Assembly: GCA_945906725.1 (NCBI GenBank)
Contig: CAMDRI010000045.1
Span: 1-35,507, forward strand
Origin: Candidatus Kuenenia stuttgartensis
GTDB taxonomy: Bacteria; Planctomycetota; Planctomycetia; Planctomycetales; Planctomycetaceae
Direction: 5' to 3'
DNA length: 35,507 nucleotides
Positions within the stretch are counted from its first letter, which is position 1, and each line of letters opens with the position of its first letter. Below are positions 9,027-16,855 of the stretch, in pieces. A program made the position numbers and the translations under genes. Below the pieces are notes generated by a model. It did not search any database. It saw nothing but the letters and a program-made list of their open reading frames with translations, and was not told the DNA's origin.

Positions 9027-10502
9027 ATGGCTACGTTGTTCCTCATGTTGCCGATTCGCCACTTCGCCGACGAATTGTTGAGACCGTCACGCCGCGAATT
9101 TCTCGCGACGACCGGCGGCGGTTTCGGAGCACTTGCGTTCTCTGGCCTGCTGGCCGCGGACGAATCATCGCCGCGCAGCGCTCGGCCGACCCCCAAGCCG
9201 GAGTTCAACGGTGGACTGCATCACAAAGCCAAGGTCAAGCGTGTCATTCAGCTGTTCATGAATGGCGGTGCAAGCCCGATGGACACGTTTGACTACAAGC
9301 CGGAGCTCATCAAAAAGCACGGCGAGAAAGTGGACTTCGGCCTCAAGGCGGCGGCGACCAGTGTCCCTGGCACGGTCATGAAGTCGCCATTCGAATGGAA
9401 ACAGCATGGCGAGTCCGGCCGCTGGGTCACGAGCGTCCTGCCGCAGATGGCGACGATCGTCGATGAGCTGGCCTTTCTGATGGCGATGACCACGAAGACC
9501 AACGTGCATGGACCGGCGAGCTACATGCAGAACACCGGCTTCACGCAGCCGGGCTTTCCGTGTCTCGGCGCGTGGATGTCCTACGGGCTCGGCCGTCTGA
9601 CCGACAACTTGCCGATGTTCGTTGTGCTGCCGGATGCGCGCGGGTTGCCGTACAACAACACTGGGAATTTTTCGTCGGCGTTCCTGCCGATGGAATTTCA
9701 GGGGACGATCATCAAGGCCAACGCGCCGACTCCGATCAATGATCTCTTTCCGCCGAAAGCCGCCGCGTTCATCACGCACGACAGCGAGGTCGCCGGACTG
9801 CGAGTGCTCGAAGAACTCAACCGCGAGCATTTGAAATCGCGGCCGGGAGACTCGCGGTTGGACGCGCGTATCGCCAGCTACGAACTTGCCGCGAAGATGC
9901 AACTCGCCGCGCCGGAGGCGCTCGACCTCGCGAAAGAGTCCGAGGAGACGCACAAGACTTACGGGACTGGTTCGGCACCGACCGCTGACTTCGCGAAGAG
10001 TTGTTTGACCGCGCGGCGGCTGATCGAACGAGGCGTGCGATTTGTCCAAGTCTGGAGCGGTGCCGGTGGAGCCTCGAACAACTGGGACAACCACACCAAC
10101 ATCGACAAAGAGCTGCCGTTTATCGCCAGCATGGTCGATCAGCCGATCACCGCGTTGGTCCGCGATCTCAAACAGCGCGGCTTGCTCGAGGATACGCTCG
10201 TCATCTGGACGACCGAGTTTGGCCGAATGCCGTTCACGCAAGGTGCGACCGGCCGCGATCACAACGGTGGCACGTTCGTGACGTGGTTGGCCGGAGCCGG
10301 CATCAAACCGGGAGCGACTCACGGCGAAAGCGACGAGTTCGCCTACAAAACCGCGAAGGACGAAACCTGGAGCTACGACCTGCACGCAACCGTGCTGCAC
10401 CTGATGGGCATTGACCACACGAAGCTGACGGTTCGTCAAAACGGCATCGACCGCCGTATCACCGATGTGCATGGGCATTTGGTTGAGGATGTGTTGGCGT
10501 AG
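9027..10502 (+). CDS. Tat-exported DUF1501 protein
   Basis: 491 aa. ATG 9027 is chosen because GGAG lies 5 nt upstream; the longer frame from 8922 runs out of the palindromic repeat. SRREFLATTGGGFGALAFSG is a twin-arginine leader. The body matches DUF1501, which has an alkaline-phosphatase/sulfatase-like fold: IQLFMNGGASPMDTFDYKP, WVTSVLPQMA, GPASYMQNTG, GFPCLGAWMSYGLG, VWSGAGGASNNWDNH, TTEFGRMP and GRDHNGGTF. Planctomycete genomes carry many copies, usually just after a DUF1549/DUF1553 cytochrome-like gene; that partner is absent here. The stop codon is the TAG of the palindrome at 10491-10571. Biochemical function is unknown. Confidence 0.9.
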   Translation: MATLFLMLPIRHFADELLRPSRREFLATTGGGFGALAFSGLLAADESSPRSARPTPKPEFNGGLHHKAKVKRVIQLFMNGGASPMDTFDYKPELIKKHGEKVDFGLKAAATSVPGTVMKSPFEWKQHGESGRWVTSVLPQMATIVDELAFLMAMTTKTNVHGPASYMQNTGFTQPGFPCLGAWMSYGLGRLTDNLPMFVVLPDARGLPYNNTGNFSSAFLPMEFQGTIIKANAPTPINDLFPPKAAAFITHDSEVAGLRVLEELNREHLKSRPGDSRLDARIASYELAAKMQLAAPEALDLAKESEETHKTYGTGSAPTADFAKSCLTARRLIERGVRFVQVWSGAGGASNNWDNHTNIDKELPFIASMVDQPITALVRDLKQRGLLEDTLVIWTTEFGRMPFTQGATGRDHNGGTFVTWLAGAGIKPGATHGESDEFAYKTAKDETWSYDLHATVLHLMGIDHTKLTVRQNGIDRRITDVHGHLVEDVLA

Positions 10503-10571
10503 GATGGGCACTCTTGCCCGTCCATACGTATCGAGAATGCTCGGGCAAGAGTGCCCATCCTACGCCAACAC
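10491..10571. repeat. Palindromic repeat of the GTAGGATGGGCACTC family carrying both flanking stop codons
   Basis: Arms 10491-10520 and 10542-10571 are perfect 30-bp complements; the loop is 21 nt. The TAG at 10500-10502 ends the DUF1501 gene and its mirror image, CTA at 10560-10562, ends the glycosyltransferase gene. Related copies are at 23492-23555, 28911-28958 and 32499-32552. Probably a two-way terminator or REP-like element. Confidence 0.9.
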
Positions 10572-11681
10572 GTCCCGATACAGTCGCGCGTGCGCCGCGA
10601 CCATGTTGTCGATGCTGAAATGCTCGCGCATCCGCTCGCGGCCGGCGTCGCCGAGTCGGCGGGCCAACTTCGAGTCGGCCAAAATCCGATCGGCAAATTG
10701 CTGGAAGCCGGCTCGATCGCCGACGCGTACCAAAAAGCCGGTCTCGCCGTCGATGACCAGTTCACGATTCGGCGGAATGTCGGTCGCGATCACTGGCAGG
10801 CCGGCGGCCATTGCCTCCATGATCGAGTTCGATTGCCCTTCGAAATCACTCGCGATCCAAAACAGGTCCAAGATTCGGAGCAACTTCGCGGCATCGGCTC
10901 GATGGCCAGTGAATCGCGTGTGGTGGTCGATGTCGATGTCGCGAGCGAACTTCATCAGCTTGTCCCGTTCTGGACCCTCGCCGACGATCAGCATGTGAGC
11001 GTCTGGCCGCAGAATCGCCACCAAAGCCATTGCGAAGACCAGATCATCCACTCGCTTCTGCTTGGCCAGGCGTCCGACAAAACCGATCACCGGCACACCC
11101 CGCGGAATTTCGAGTTCAGCCAGCAGCGCGTCGCGCTCGAATGGAATCGGTTCTGGAACCTCGATGCCGTTCGGGATGACGGTCATGCGATCCTCAGGAA
11201 AACCGATCGACTTGTAGAACTCGGCGACCGCGACCGAGTTTCCGATCAGCCGATCCGTTCGGCCAATCAGTTTTTGATCGAGCCACAGTTGCCAATCAGC
11301 CTTCCAAACGTCGACGCAGCGCTCCGACACGATCACCTTCGGCCGAGTTTTCCTGCGACGTCCGACCATCAGCCGTCCGTAGGCATTCGCCGCGAACAAC
11401 CAGGTGTGAACGATGTCAGGTTGCTCGGCCTGGATCAGCCGCCGCAACCGCCACATTGCCACCGGATCGAACTTCCAATGTTTCGCCAGGATCGTCAACC
11501 GGACGCCGTGCTGAGCCAGTTCATCCGCGAAGACTCCGCCACGAGTCAGCGCGACGACATGCACGTCGAACTCGTCGCGTGGCAACCGACACGCCAGCAG
11601 CGTCAATTGTTTCTCGGCCCCCGACTGGTCGAGCGTCGGCACCAGGAGCATCAGTTTCGTGCGTCGTGCGGCAAGAGACAT
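10560..11681 (-). CDS. GT4-family (GT-B) glycosyltransferase
   Basis: 373 aa from ATG 11681. The N-terminal GT4 acceptor domain begins LMLLVPTLDQSGAEKQL, with DIVHTWLFAANAYGR and SERCVDVW. The donor domain has VIPNGIEV, VIGFVGRLAKQKRVDDL, LIVGEGPERDKL and the EX7E motif in FEGQSNSIMEAMAAGLPVIA. It transfers a sugar from a nucleotide donor to a glycan or lipid, in the cytoplasm or at the inner membrane; the substrate is unknown. It starts 6 bp after the queC stop, so the two are probably co-transcribed, a pairing without an obvious pathway link. Its last residues (DVLA) and stop lie inside the palindrome. Confidence 0.9.
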   Translation of the reverse strand: MSLAARRTKLMLLVPTLDQSGAEKQLTLLACRLPRDEFDVHVVALTRGGVFADELAQHGVRLTILAKHWKFDPVAMWRLRRLIQAEQPDIVHTWLFAANAYGRLMVGRRRKTRPKVIVSERCVDVWKADWQLWLDQKLIGRTDRLIGNSVAVAEFYKSIGFPEDRMTVIPNGIEVPEPIPFERDALLAELEIPRGVPVIGFVGRLAKQKRVDDLVFAMALVAILRPDAHMLIVGEGPERDKLMKFARDIDIDHHTRFTGHRADAAKLLRILDLFWIASDFEGQSNSIMEAMAAGLPVIATDIPPNRELVIDGETGFLVRVGDRAGFQQFADRILADSKLARRLGDAGRERMREHFSIDNMVAAHARLYRDVLA

Positions 11682-11687
11682 GAAATC

Positions 11688-12386
11688 TCAATCTTGATAC
11701 GTCAAAGGATCGGCCAGTCCCGCATCGGCGAAGCCCTTCAAACGGAGTTGGCACGAGTCACAATGTCCGCACGGCTTGCCCGTCGCGTCCGGGTCGTAGC
11801 AACTGGTCGTGAGGCGGTAATCCACACCCAACGCGATACCGCGGCGAATGATGTCGGACTTGCTCAGCGAGATCAGTGGCGAGTGAACGACGAAGCGTCC
11901 CGTCTTTTCGACCCCAGCCTTTGTGGCCAGCCGAGCCAATTCGGCGAACTGTTTGATGAACTCCGGCCGGCAGTCGGGGTAGCCGCTGTAGTCCACCGCG
12001 TTAACTCCGATGAAGAGGTCGAACGCGCCGAGAACCTCGGCCCAGCCGAGCGCGAGGGACAAGAAAATCGTGTTGCGAGCCGGGACGTAGGTGATCGGGA
12101 TGCCGCCGCTCAGTTCTGATTCGGTGCGGTCTTTCGGTACGTCGATGTTGTCGGTCAACGCCGAACCGCCAAACTGCCGCAGGTCGATTTGAAAAGTGCG
12201 ATGCTGTTTCACGCCCTGCGACTCGCAGACGCGACGCGACGCCTCCAGTTCAAACCGATGCCGCTGGCCGTAGTCGATCGACAACGCGAACAGCTCAAAG
12301 CCTTGCTGCCGCGCGATCGCCAGTACGGTGGCCGAGTCAAGTCCGCCGCTGACCAGGATAACGGCTTTGGGGTGAGTGGAATTCAT
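11688..12386 (-). CDS. queC: 7-cyano-7-deazaguanine synthase
   Basis: 232 aa from ATG 12386 (MNSTHPKAV), close to the length of the E. coli enzyme. A second ATG at 12395 adds three residues; neither has a clear ribosome site. The ATP-pyrophosphatase loop [12 protein letters not shown] is at residues about 11-22, [11 protein letters not shown] follows, and the zinc site C-x8-C-x2-C-x2-C ([18 protein letters not shown]) is near the C-terminus. QueC makes preQ0 from carboxy-deazaguanine for queuosine in tRNA or deazaguanine in DNA. No queD or queE is nearby. It is divergent from bioF, 93 bp apart. Confidence 0.95.
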   Translation of the reverse strand: MNSTHPKAVILVSGGLDSATVLAIARQQGFELFALSIDYGQRHRFELEASRRVCESQGVKQHRTFQIDLRQFGGSALTDNIDVPKDRTESELSGGIPITYVPARNTIFLSLALGWAEVLGAFDLFIGVNAVDYSGYPDCRPEFIKQFAELARLATKAGVEKTGRFVVHSPLISLSKSDIIRRGIALGVDYRLTTSCYDPDATGKPCGHCDSCQLRLKGFADAGLADPLTYQD

Positions 12387-12479
12387 GGTCGGCATTCTGG
12401 TGGCCGGCGTGCTCAGACGAAAGCGATCGCTCGTGGCCGCTCGCCGGATTTGATCGAGTCCTTTAGCATCCACCACGTC

Positions 12480-13652
12480 ATGCCAACTCCGTTTCCGTGG
12501 ATGTCCGCAGAACTGGCCGCGCTCGAATCGGCTGGGCTGCGTCGTGGTCGTCGTGAAACTCGGCCGCTCTTCGGCGGAGCATGTGAGATCGACGGGCGAC
12601 GATTGTGGAACTTCGCAAGCAACGACTACCTCGGCCTGGCCGGTGATCCGCGAGTGGTCGATGCCGCTCAGACTGCGCTCGCCGAAGCGAGTGTTGGTGC
12701 GAGTGCCAGTGCGCTCGTCGCGGGTCGGACTCCGTGGCATGTTCGACTGGAACAAGCTCTGGCGAGGTTCGAGGGACAAGAGGCCGCGATCCTTTTTCCG
12801 ACCGGGTACGCCGCGAACGTCGGCACGATCGCTGCGCTGGTCGACGAGAGCGATGTCGTTTTTTGCGATCGGCTGAACCACGCCAGCTTGATTGACGGCT
12901 GCCGCTTGAGCGGCGCGAAGTTGCGGGTGTTTCGGCATTCGGAGTTAGAGACGCTCGAACGCGAATTGCACAAAGCGGCCACGTTTCGGCGGCGGCTGAT
13001 TGTTACCGACGCGATCTTCAGCATGGATGGCGATGTCGCTCCACTGCGCGAACTGTGTGGTCTGGCCGAGCGGTTCGAGGCCGACGTGCTGGTCGACGAG
13101 GCTCACGGTACAGGTGTGTTTGGCGAGCAGGGCCGAGGCGTCTGCGAGCAACTCTGCGTCGAAGACCGGGTCGCAGTGCGAGTCGGCACGCTCAGCAAAG
13201 CGATCGGCACACTAGGGGGATTTGTCGCCGGGCCGCAGTCGCTCGTCGATTGGTTGTGGAACAAAGCCAGGCCGCAGGTCTTTTCGACTGCGCTTCCTCC
13301 GGCGATTTGCGCGGCGGCTGTGACGGCGATCGAGATCATTCGCAGCGAGCCGGAACGACGTTCGAAGCTGTGGCAGAACTCTGATTTCGTGCGACGCGAG
13401 TTGGCTCAATTGAAGATCGACGTGTCGCTTGATTCGGTCGGACCGATCATCCCGATCCCGTTGGGCGATCCCGATGCTGCGGTTGCCGCACAACGGAAAC
13501 TGGAAGAGCGCGGTTGTCTCGTCGCGGCGATTCGACCACCGACGGTGCCGCAGGGGACGTCTCGATTGCGAATCTCGTTGTCGGCCGCTCACGATGAGTT
13601 GGCGTTAAAAACTTTGGTGGCTGCATTGCTGGAGGTGCTGTCGGTTCCATGA
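12480..13652 (+). CDS. bioF: 8-amino-7-oxononanoate synthase-like alpha-oxoamine synthase
   Basis: 390 aa from ATG 12480 ([12 protein letters not shown]), about the size of BioF. This is a PLP fold-type I enzyme: [79 protein letters not shown], and the Schiff-base lysine in [13 protein letters not shown]. BioF joins pimeloyl thioester and alanine to make KAPA in biotin synthesis. Related 2-amino-3-ketobutyrate ligases and serine palmitoyltransferases look alike, so the substrate is inferred. No strong ribosome site is seen. Its TGA overlaps the ATG of the next gene (ATGA), so translation is probably coupled. Confidence 0.83.
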   Translation: MPTPFPWMSAELAALESAGLRRGRRETRPLFGGACEIDGRRLWNFASNDYLGLAGDPRVVDAAQTALAEASVGASASALVAGRTPWHVRLEQALARFEGQEAAILFPTGYAANVGTIAALVDESDVVFCDRLNHASLIDGCRLSGAKLRVFRHSELETLERELHKAATFRRRLIVTDAIFSMDGDVAPLRELCGLAERFEADVLVDEAHGTGVFGEQGRGVCEQLCVEDRVAVRVGTLSKAIGTLGGFVAGPQSLVDWLWNKARPQVFSTALPPAICAAAVTAIEIIRSEPERRSKLWQNSDFVRRELAQLKIDVSLDSVGPIIPIPLGDPDAAVAAQRKLEERGCLVAAIRPPTVPQGTSRLRISLSAAHDELALKTLVAALLEVLSVP

Positions 13653-14551
13653 CGAGTTCCCTTCCGAGTCGCGACGGTTTCGCCGACGAATATCCATTTG
13701 AATCGCATTGGTTAGACCTCGACGGCGTGCGGATGCACTTCGTGGACGAAGGCCCGAGCGATGGCGAGCCGATCCTGTGCGTGCATGGCAATCCGACTTG
13801 GAGCTTCATCTGGAGGCGGCTGATTCGCGAGCTGTCACCGACTCGGCGAATCATCGCCGTCGATCACATCGGCTGCGGATTCTCAGACAAGCCGCAGGAT
13901 TACCCGTATCGGTTGGAACAGCACGTCACGAATCTACGGCGGCTGATCGAATCGCTCGAGCTGCGCAACATCACGCTGGTCGGCCATGACTGGGGGGGCT
14001 GCATCGGGATGGGTGCTGCGACGGAGTTGCCCGATCGGTTCAGTCGTTTCGTCCTGATGAACACGGGAGCGTTTCGATCGAAACGAATCCCACTGCGGAT
14101 CGCGGTCTGTCGCATCCCCGTGTTGGGGCCGCTCGCTCTGCGAGGTTTCAATGCGTTCAGTCGAGCGGCCGTCACGATGGCGGTCTCTCGAAAATCGTTG
14201 TCGGCAGCGGTCCAGCGCGGACTGCTCGCGCCCTACGATTCATGGGCGAATCGCGTGGCGGTGTCGAGCTTCGTTCAGGACATCCCGCTGCGACCATCGC
14301 ATCCCAGCTACGCGAAGCTGACCGCCATCGAAGAGGGACTGGCTCAGTTTCGCGACCGACCGATGCTGCTGGTGTGGGGCGAAAAAGATTGGTGCTTCAC
14401 GCTCGATTTCCACCGCGAGTTTCAGCGGCGATTTCCGCAAGCCGAATCGCACTTGATTTCCGATGCTGGACATTATGTGTTCGAGGATGCACCGGACGAA
14501 GTCGCCACCACGGTGCACGACTTCTTGGATCGGACGTCGGACGCGAAGTAG
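13649..14551 (+). CDS. Alpha/beta hydrolase of the haloalkane dehalogenase / OleB type
   Basis: 300 aa, overlapping bioF by 4 nt (ATGA). The nucleophile elbow is VGHDWGGCIG, so the nucleophile is Asp, with Trp beside it. HGNPTWSFIWR supplies the Asn-Pro oxyanion/halide motif, WGEKDWCF the acid and DAGHYVFED the histidine. Asp nucleophile, Asn and Trp together are the signature of haloalkane dehalogenases and of the related OleB beta-lactone decarboxylases. An ester hydrolase such as BioH would have Ser here, so despite the bioF neighbour this is not a BioH. Its TAG stop is supplied by the palindrome at 14548-14628. Confidence 0.82.
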   Translation: MTSSLPSRDGFADEYPFESHWLDLDGVRMHFVDEGPSDGEPILCVHGNPTWSFIWRRLIRELSPTRRIIAVDHIGCGFSDKPQDYPYRLEQHVTNLRRLIESLELRNITLVGHDWGGCIGMGAATELPDRFSRFVLMNTGAFRSKRIPLRIAVCRIPVLGPLALRGFNAFSRAAVTMAVSRKSLSAAVQRGLLAPYDSWANRVAVSSFVQDIPLRPSHPSYAKLTAIEEGLAQFRDRPMLLVWGEKDWCFTLDFHREFQRRFPQAESHLISDAGHYVFEDAPDEVATTVHDFLDRTSDAK

Positions 14552-14628
14552 GTCAGCCTTTCCAGGCTGCCCAAAAAGGACTTGGTGCGCTGTTCGCCAT
14601 TCGGGTCAGCCTGGAAAGGCTGACCTAC
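14548..14628. repeat. Palindromic repeat, GTAGGTCAGCCTTTCCAGG family
   Basis: Arms 14548-14569 and 14607-14628 are perfect 22-bp complements with a 37-nt loop. The left arm holds the stop codon of the hydrolase; the right arm ends 6 bp from the 3' end of the convergent tRNA-Leu. Probably a two-way terminator. Confidence 0.85.
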
Positions 14629-14634
14629 AAAACT

Positions 14635-14715
14635 GCGGGAGGGGGGACTCGAACCCCCACGCCTTGCGGCACTGGCTCCTAAGACCAGCGCGTCTGCCAA
14701 TTCCGCCACTCCCGC
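14635..14715 (-). tRNA. tRNA-Leu (anticodon UAG)
   Basis: 81 nt on the minus strand. The acceptor stem GCGGGAG pairs with CTCCCGC. The anticodon loop CTTAGGA sits between CTGG and CCAG and gives anticodon TAG. There is a long variable arm, as in class II tRNAs, and a T-loop TTCGAGT between GGGGG and CCCCC. CCA is not encoded. Confidence 0.95.
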
Positions 14716-14775
14716 GAGGTTCGGTTGCCGGCCGGATGATAGGAGTTGTGAGCGATCGTCTCCAATGTGGATGGC

Positions 14776-15309
14776 TCAATCTTCTTTCACCGGAATGAAC
14801 TCGTCGTCACCGCCATCGGTGTCCATGCCGACCGCTTTTCCGGACGGAGGAGGGACGGAGAAGTCATCGTCGTCATCGATCGGAACCGGAAACTCCATGC
14901 TGAGTTCTGACTGAGGCGGCGTGACCAAAGCTTTTTTGCGCGGCGGTGGTTCCGTCGAGAGCGGCTTGGCCGCGGAGATTGGCGCTTTGTCGGCAGTCGC
15001 TCTCGGCTTTCCGGCTGCGTTCTTGTCGGCTTCGAGCAGGAATCGAACATCGCCGATCATCAACTCGTCGCCGAAGCCGACAGGGGCTTGATTCTCGACG
15101 CGTGTGCCGTTGACCCACACGCCGTTCATGCTGCCCAGATCGCGGACCACGAAGTGATTGTTGACCAGCGCGACCGCACAGTGCTTGCGCGAAATCTTGC
15201 GGCTATTGAGGATGACTGCGTCGCAATCGGGATGCCGACCGACGAGCACGATCGGCTTATCCAGCACTATCGGCTTGCCTTGCTCGATGGGCACCAAGAC
15301 TGCGGGCAT
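14776..15309 (-). CDS. FHA-domain protein
   Basis: 177 aa from ATG 15309 (MPAVLVPIEQGK), with GGGAG 9 nt upstream; an upstream extension of 23 codons has no support. Residues about 15-95 form a forkhead-associated domain: LVGRHPDCDAVIL, SRKISRKHCAV, VRDLGSMNGVWVNGTRV and GDELMIGDVRF. This fold binds phosphothreonine peptides. The second half is a disordered tail rich in Pro, Lys and acid residues (DDDDDF, DGGDDEF) with no domain. No kinase gene is adjacent. It lies downstream of the tyrosine-rich repeat gene with a 220-bp gap. Confidence 0.88.
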   Translation of the reverse strand: MPAVLVPIEQGKPIVLDKPIVLVGRHPDCDAVILNSRKISRKHCAVALVNNHFVVRDLGSMNGVWVNGTRVENQAPVGFGDELMIGDVRFLLEADKNAAGKPRATADKAPISAAKPLSTEPPPRKKALVTPPQSELSMEFPVPIDDDDDFSVPPPSGKAVGMDTDGGDDEFIPVKED

Positions 15310-15529
15310 GTCAGAAAACTCCCGAAACCGGCGAACTTTCGCCACGAAATGCGGGATGAGCATAACCCATGGTTCCACACGAAGCGACCAATTGCCGCAT
15401 TCCGGTGGTAAGAATCAGACGCGGTGTAGCGTTCACGCGGATGGCGTCGATCGGACATGCTGCAATTGAGATTCCAATGGCCGAAGCCACCAATTCTCAA
15501 CTGCCAAGGGTCTGCCGCTTCGACGAACT

Positions 15530-16483
15530 TCACTGCCGTTGTGGCCCGTCCCCGGCCGCAATGCGCGATTGGGACTCCCACGAGCGATAAACCGTCTGGG
15601 CCGGCTTGAATCGCGCGCCACCAGAGTTCGAGTTGGTTGCGATCGAGTTTCCCGAATCGCTCGTCTTGCCAGACTTGGAACCGATGCTTGTCCACGAGTC
15701 TCGCACCGCACCGGGGCTATCCAGAAACTTGGGGTCCGGTACCGGTGACGAATGCGAATTCGCTTCCGACGCCAACGAAGCCGAGGAAGTCGAGGTGGGC
15801 GGCAGCATCGTCACCGGATTGGCGACGATCGATGCCGCGATAAGCGTCGTGCCGATCATCGGCTGACCGATCGTTGGCAAACTTTGATAAATTGGTGCGG
15901 GCGCGAACGCCATTCCGCCATACGGTCCGCAAGAAGCTACCGCCACTGGAACATATCCCGTGTAGACCGGCACGCTCGTCTGAGCAATCGGAGCCACATT
16001 GATGGGAGCCACCTGTGTCGTTTGATACGAGTACGGCTGGTTCCGTACGGCCTGCCGCGGGACCATTTGCGTCGAGACCTGCGGCACTTGGCGAGTCACC
16101 TGAAATGGAACACTGCGATAAGCGATCTGCTGCTGATAGCTCACTTGAGGAATCCGCCTCGTGACTTGCTTGGGGACATAGACCGTTTGATAGCTTCCTT
16201 CATCGGCCACAACGTCTCGATACGTCGTGACCGGCACGACCTGCGCGACCGCCTCTTGGCGATACTGCGTGACGACTTCGTTGCGATAGGTCGTCACCTG
16301 CTGCGGGACCATTTCTGTCTCAACCACGGGCTGATGCGATTGGCAATTGCAGTGATTGACGGGCCGCTGACAGTTCTTGCAGCCGCGTGAAAAAAGCTGA
16401 GCTGACGCTGGCGTCGCTGAAAAACCAACGGGAATCAGCCCCATCACCGCCAGCAGCAGTGCGCCGCGAACGTGCTTCGACAT
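15530..16483 (-). CDS. Secreted tyrosine/valine-rich repeat protein, planctomycete type
   Basis: 317 aa from ATG 16483; AGGAG lies 7 nt upstream, which excludes the TTG two codons earlier. A signal peptide (GALLLAVMGLIPVGFSATPASAQ) is followed by a Cys cluster (GCKNCQRPVNHCNC). Residues about 55-150 repeat a motif of the type VTTYRxEVV or VPxQVTRxxPQV, rich in Y, V, Q and T. This resembles the tyrosine-valine repeats of planctomycete cell-wall or envelope proteins (YTV type). The tail is low-complexity, rich in Ser, Gly and Pro. Structural or envelope role inferred; no enzyme motif. Confidence 0.75.
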   Translation of the reverse strand: MSKHVRGALLLAVMGLIPVGFSATPASAQLFSRGCKNCQRPVNHCNCQSHQPVVETEMVPQQVTTYRNEVVTQYRQEAVAQVVPVTTYRDVVADEGSYQTVYVPKQVTRRIPQVSYQQQIAYRSVPFQVTRQVPQVSTQMVPRQAVRNQPYSYQTTQVAPINVAPIAQTSVPVYTGYVPVAVASCGPYGGMAFAPAPIYQSLPTIGQPMIGTTLIAASIVANPVTMLPPTSTSSASLASEANSHSSPVPDPKFLDSPGAVRDSWTSIGSKSGKTSDSGNSIATNSNSGGARFKPAQTVYRSWESQSRIAAGDGPQRQ

Positions 16484-16855
16484 GCCCAAACTCCTTGGCG
16501 ATCGGCGTCTGCCCCAGAAAGTCGCGTCGCTCGAACCGATGTCCTTCGCGCAAGCTCACGCGGGACACCCCGCGCACTGCGTTCTGTTTCGTATCGGCGA
16601 CCGGCGCGGCCAACTTGAACGATTGGGAAGAGTTTGACGGCCCAGCGTGTGTCCCCGACTTTGGTTGCGGCACGTATCTGGTTGTGCTCGGAGATCCCGA
16701 TTTCGCCAACGCAAAAGGCGGTTGATCCGCCCCAATTCCTGACCTATCCGACTTTTGCAATCGTCCCGGCGTTTGGCTAACGTGCCGGTGTTGATCCATC
16801 ACTATCCGCGATGCCGAACCCGAATCGGAATCTCAATCCCACTTGGAGACTCCTC
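16484..16855. other. 372-bp divergent intergenic region
   Basis: Separates the divergent tyrosine-rich repeat gene and the oxidoreductase gene and should hold both promoters. Apart from a short GC-rich hairpin (CGCGGG/CCCGCG, 16559-16574), no defined site was found. Confidence 0.5.

Noticed and set aside
9165..10511. Long minus-strand frame opposite the DUF1501 gene
   Set aside because: Antisense shadow; Arg/His-rich, no domain.
10551..12119. Long plus-strand frame opposite the glycosyltransferase and queC
   Set aside because: Antisense of two clear enzyme genes; no recognisable motif.
13649..14551. Calling the hydrolase BioH because it follows bioF
   Set aside because: BioH needs a Ser nucleophile; the elbow here is GHDWGG with Asp.
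14473..14709. Small minus-strand protein beginning MAELADAL
   Set aside because: It is the translation of the tRNA-Leu gene, a common false protein.
16320..16802. Minus-strand frame upstream of the tyrosine-rich repeat gene
   Set aside because: Out of frame with the supported gene, no ribosome site, overlaps its signal-peptide region.
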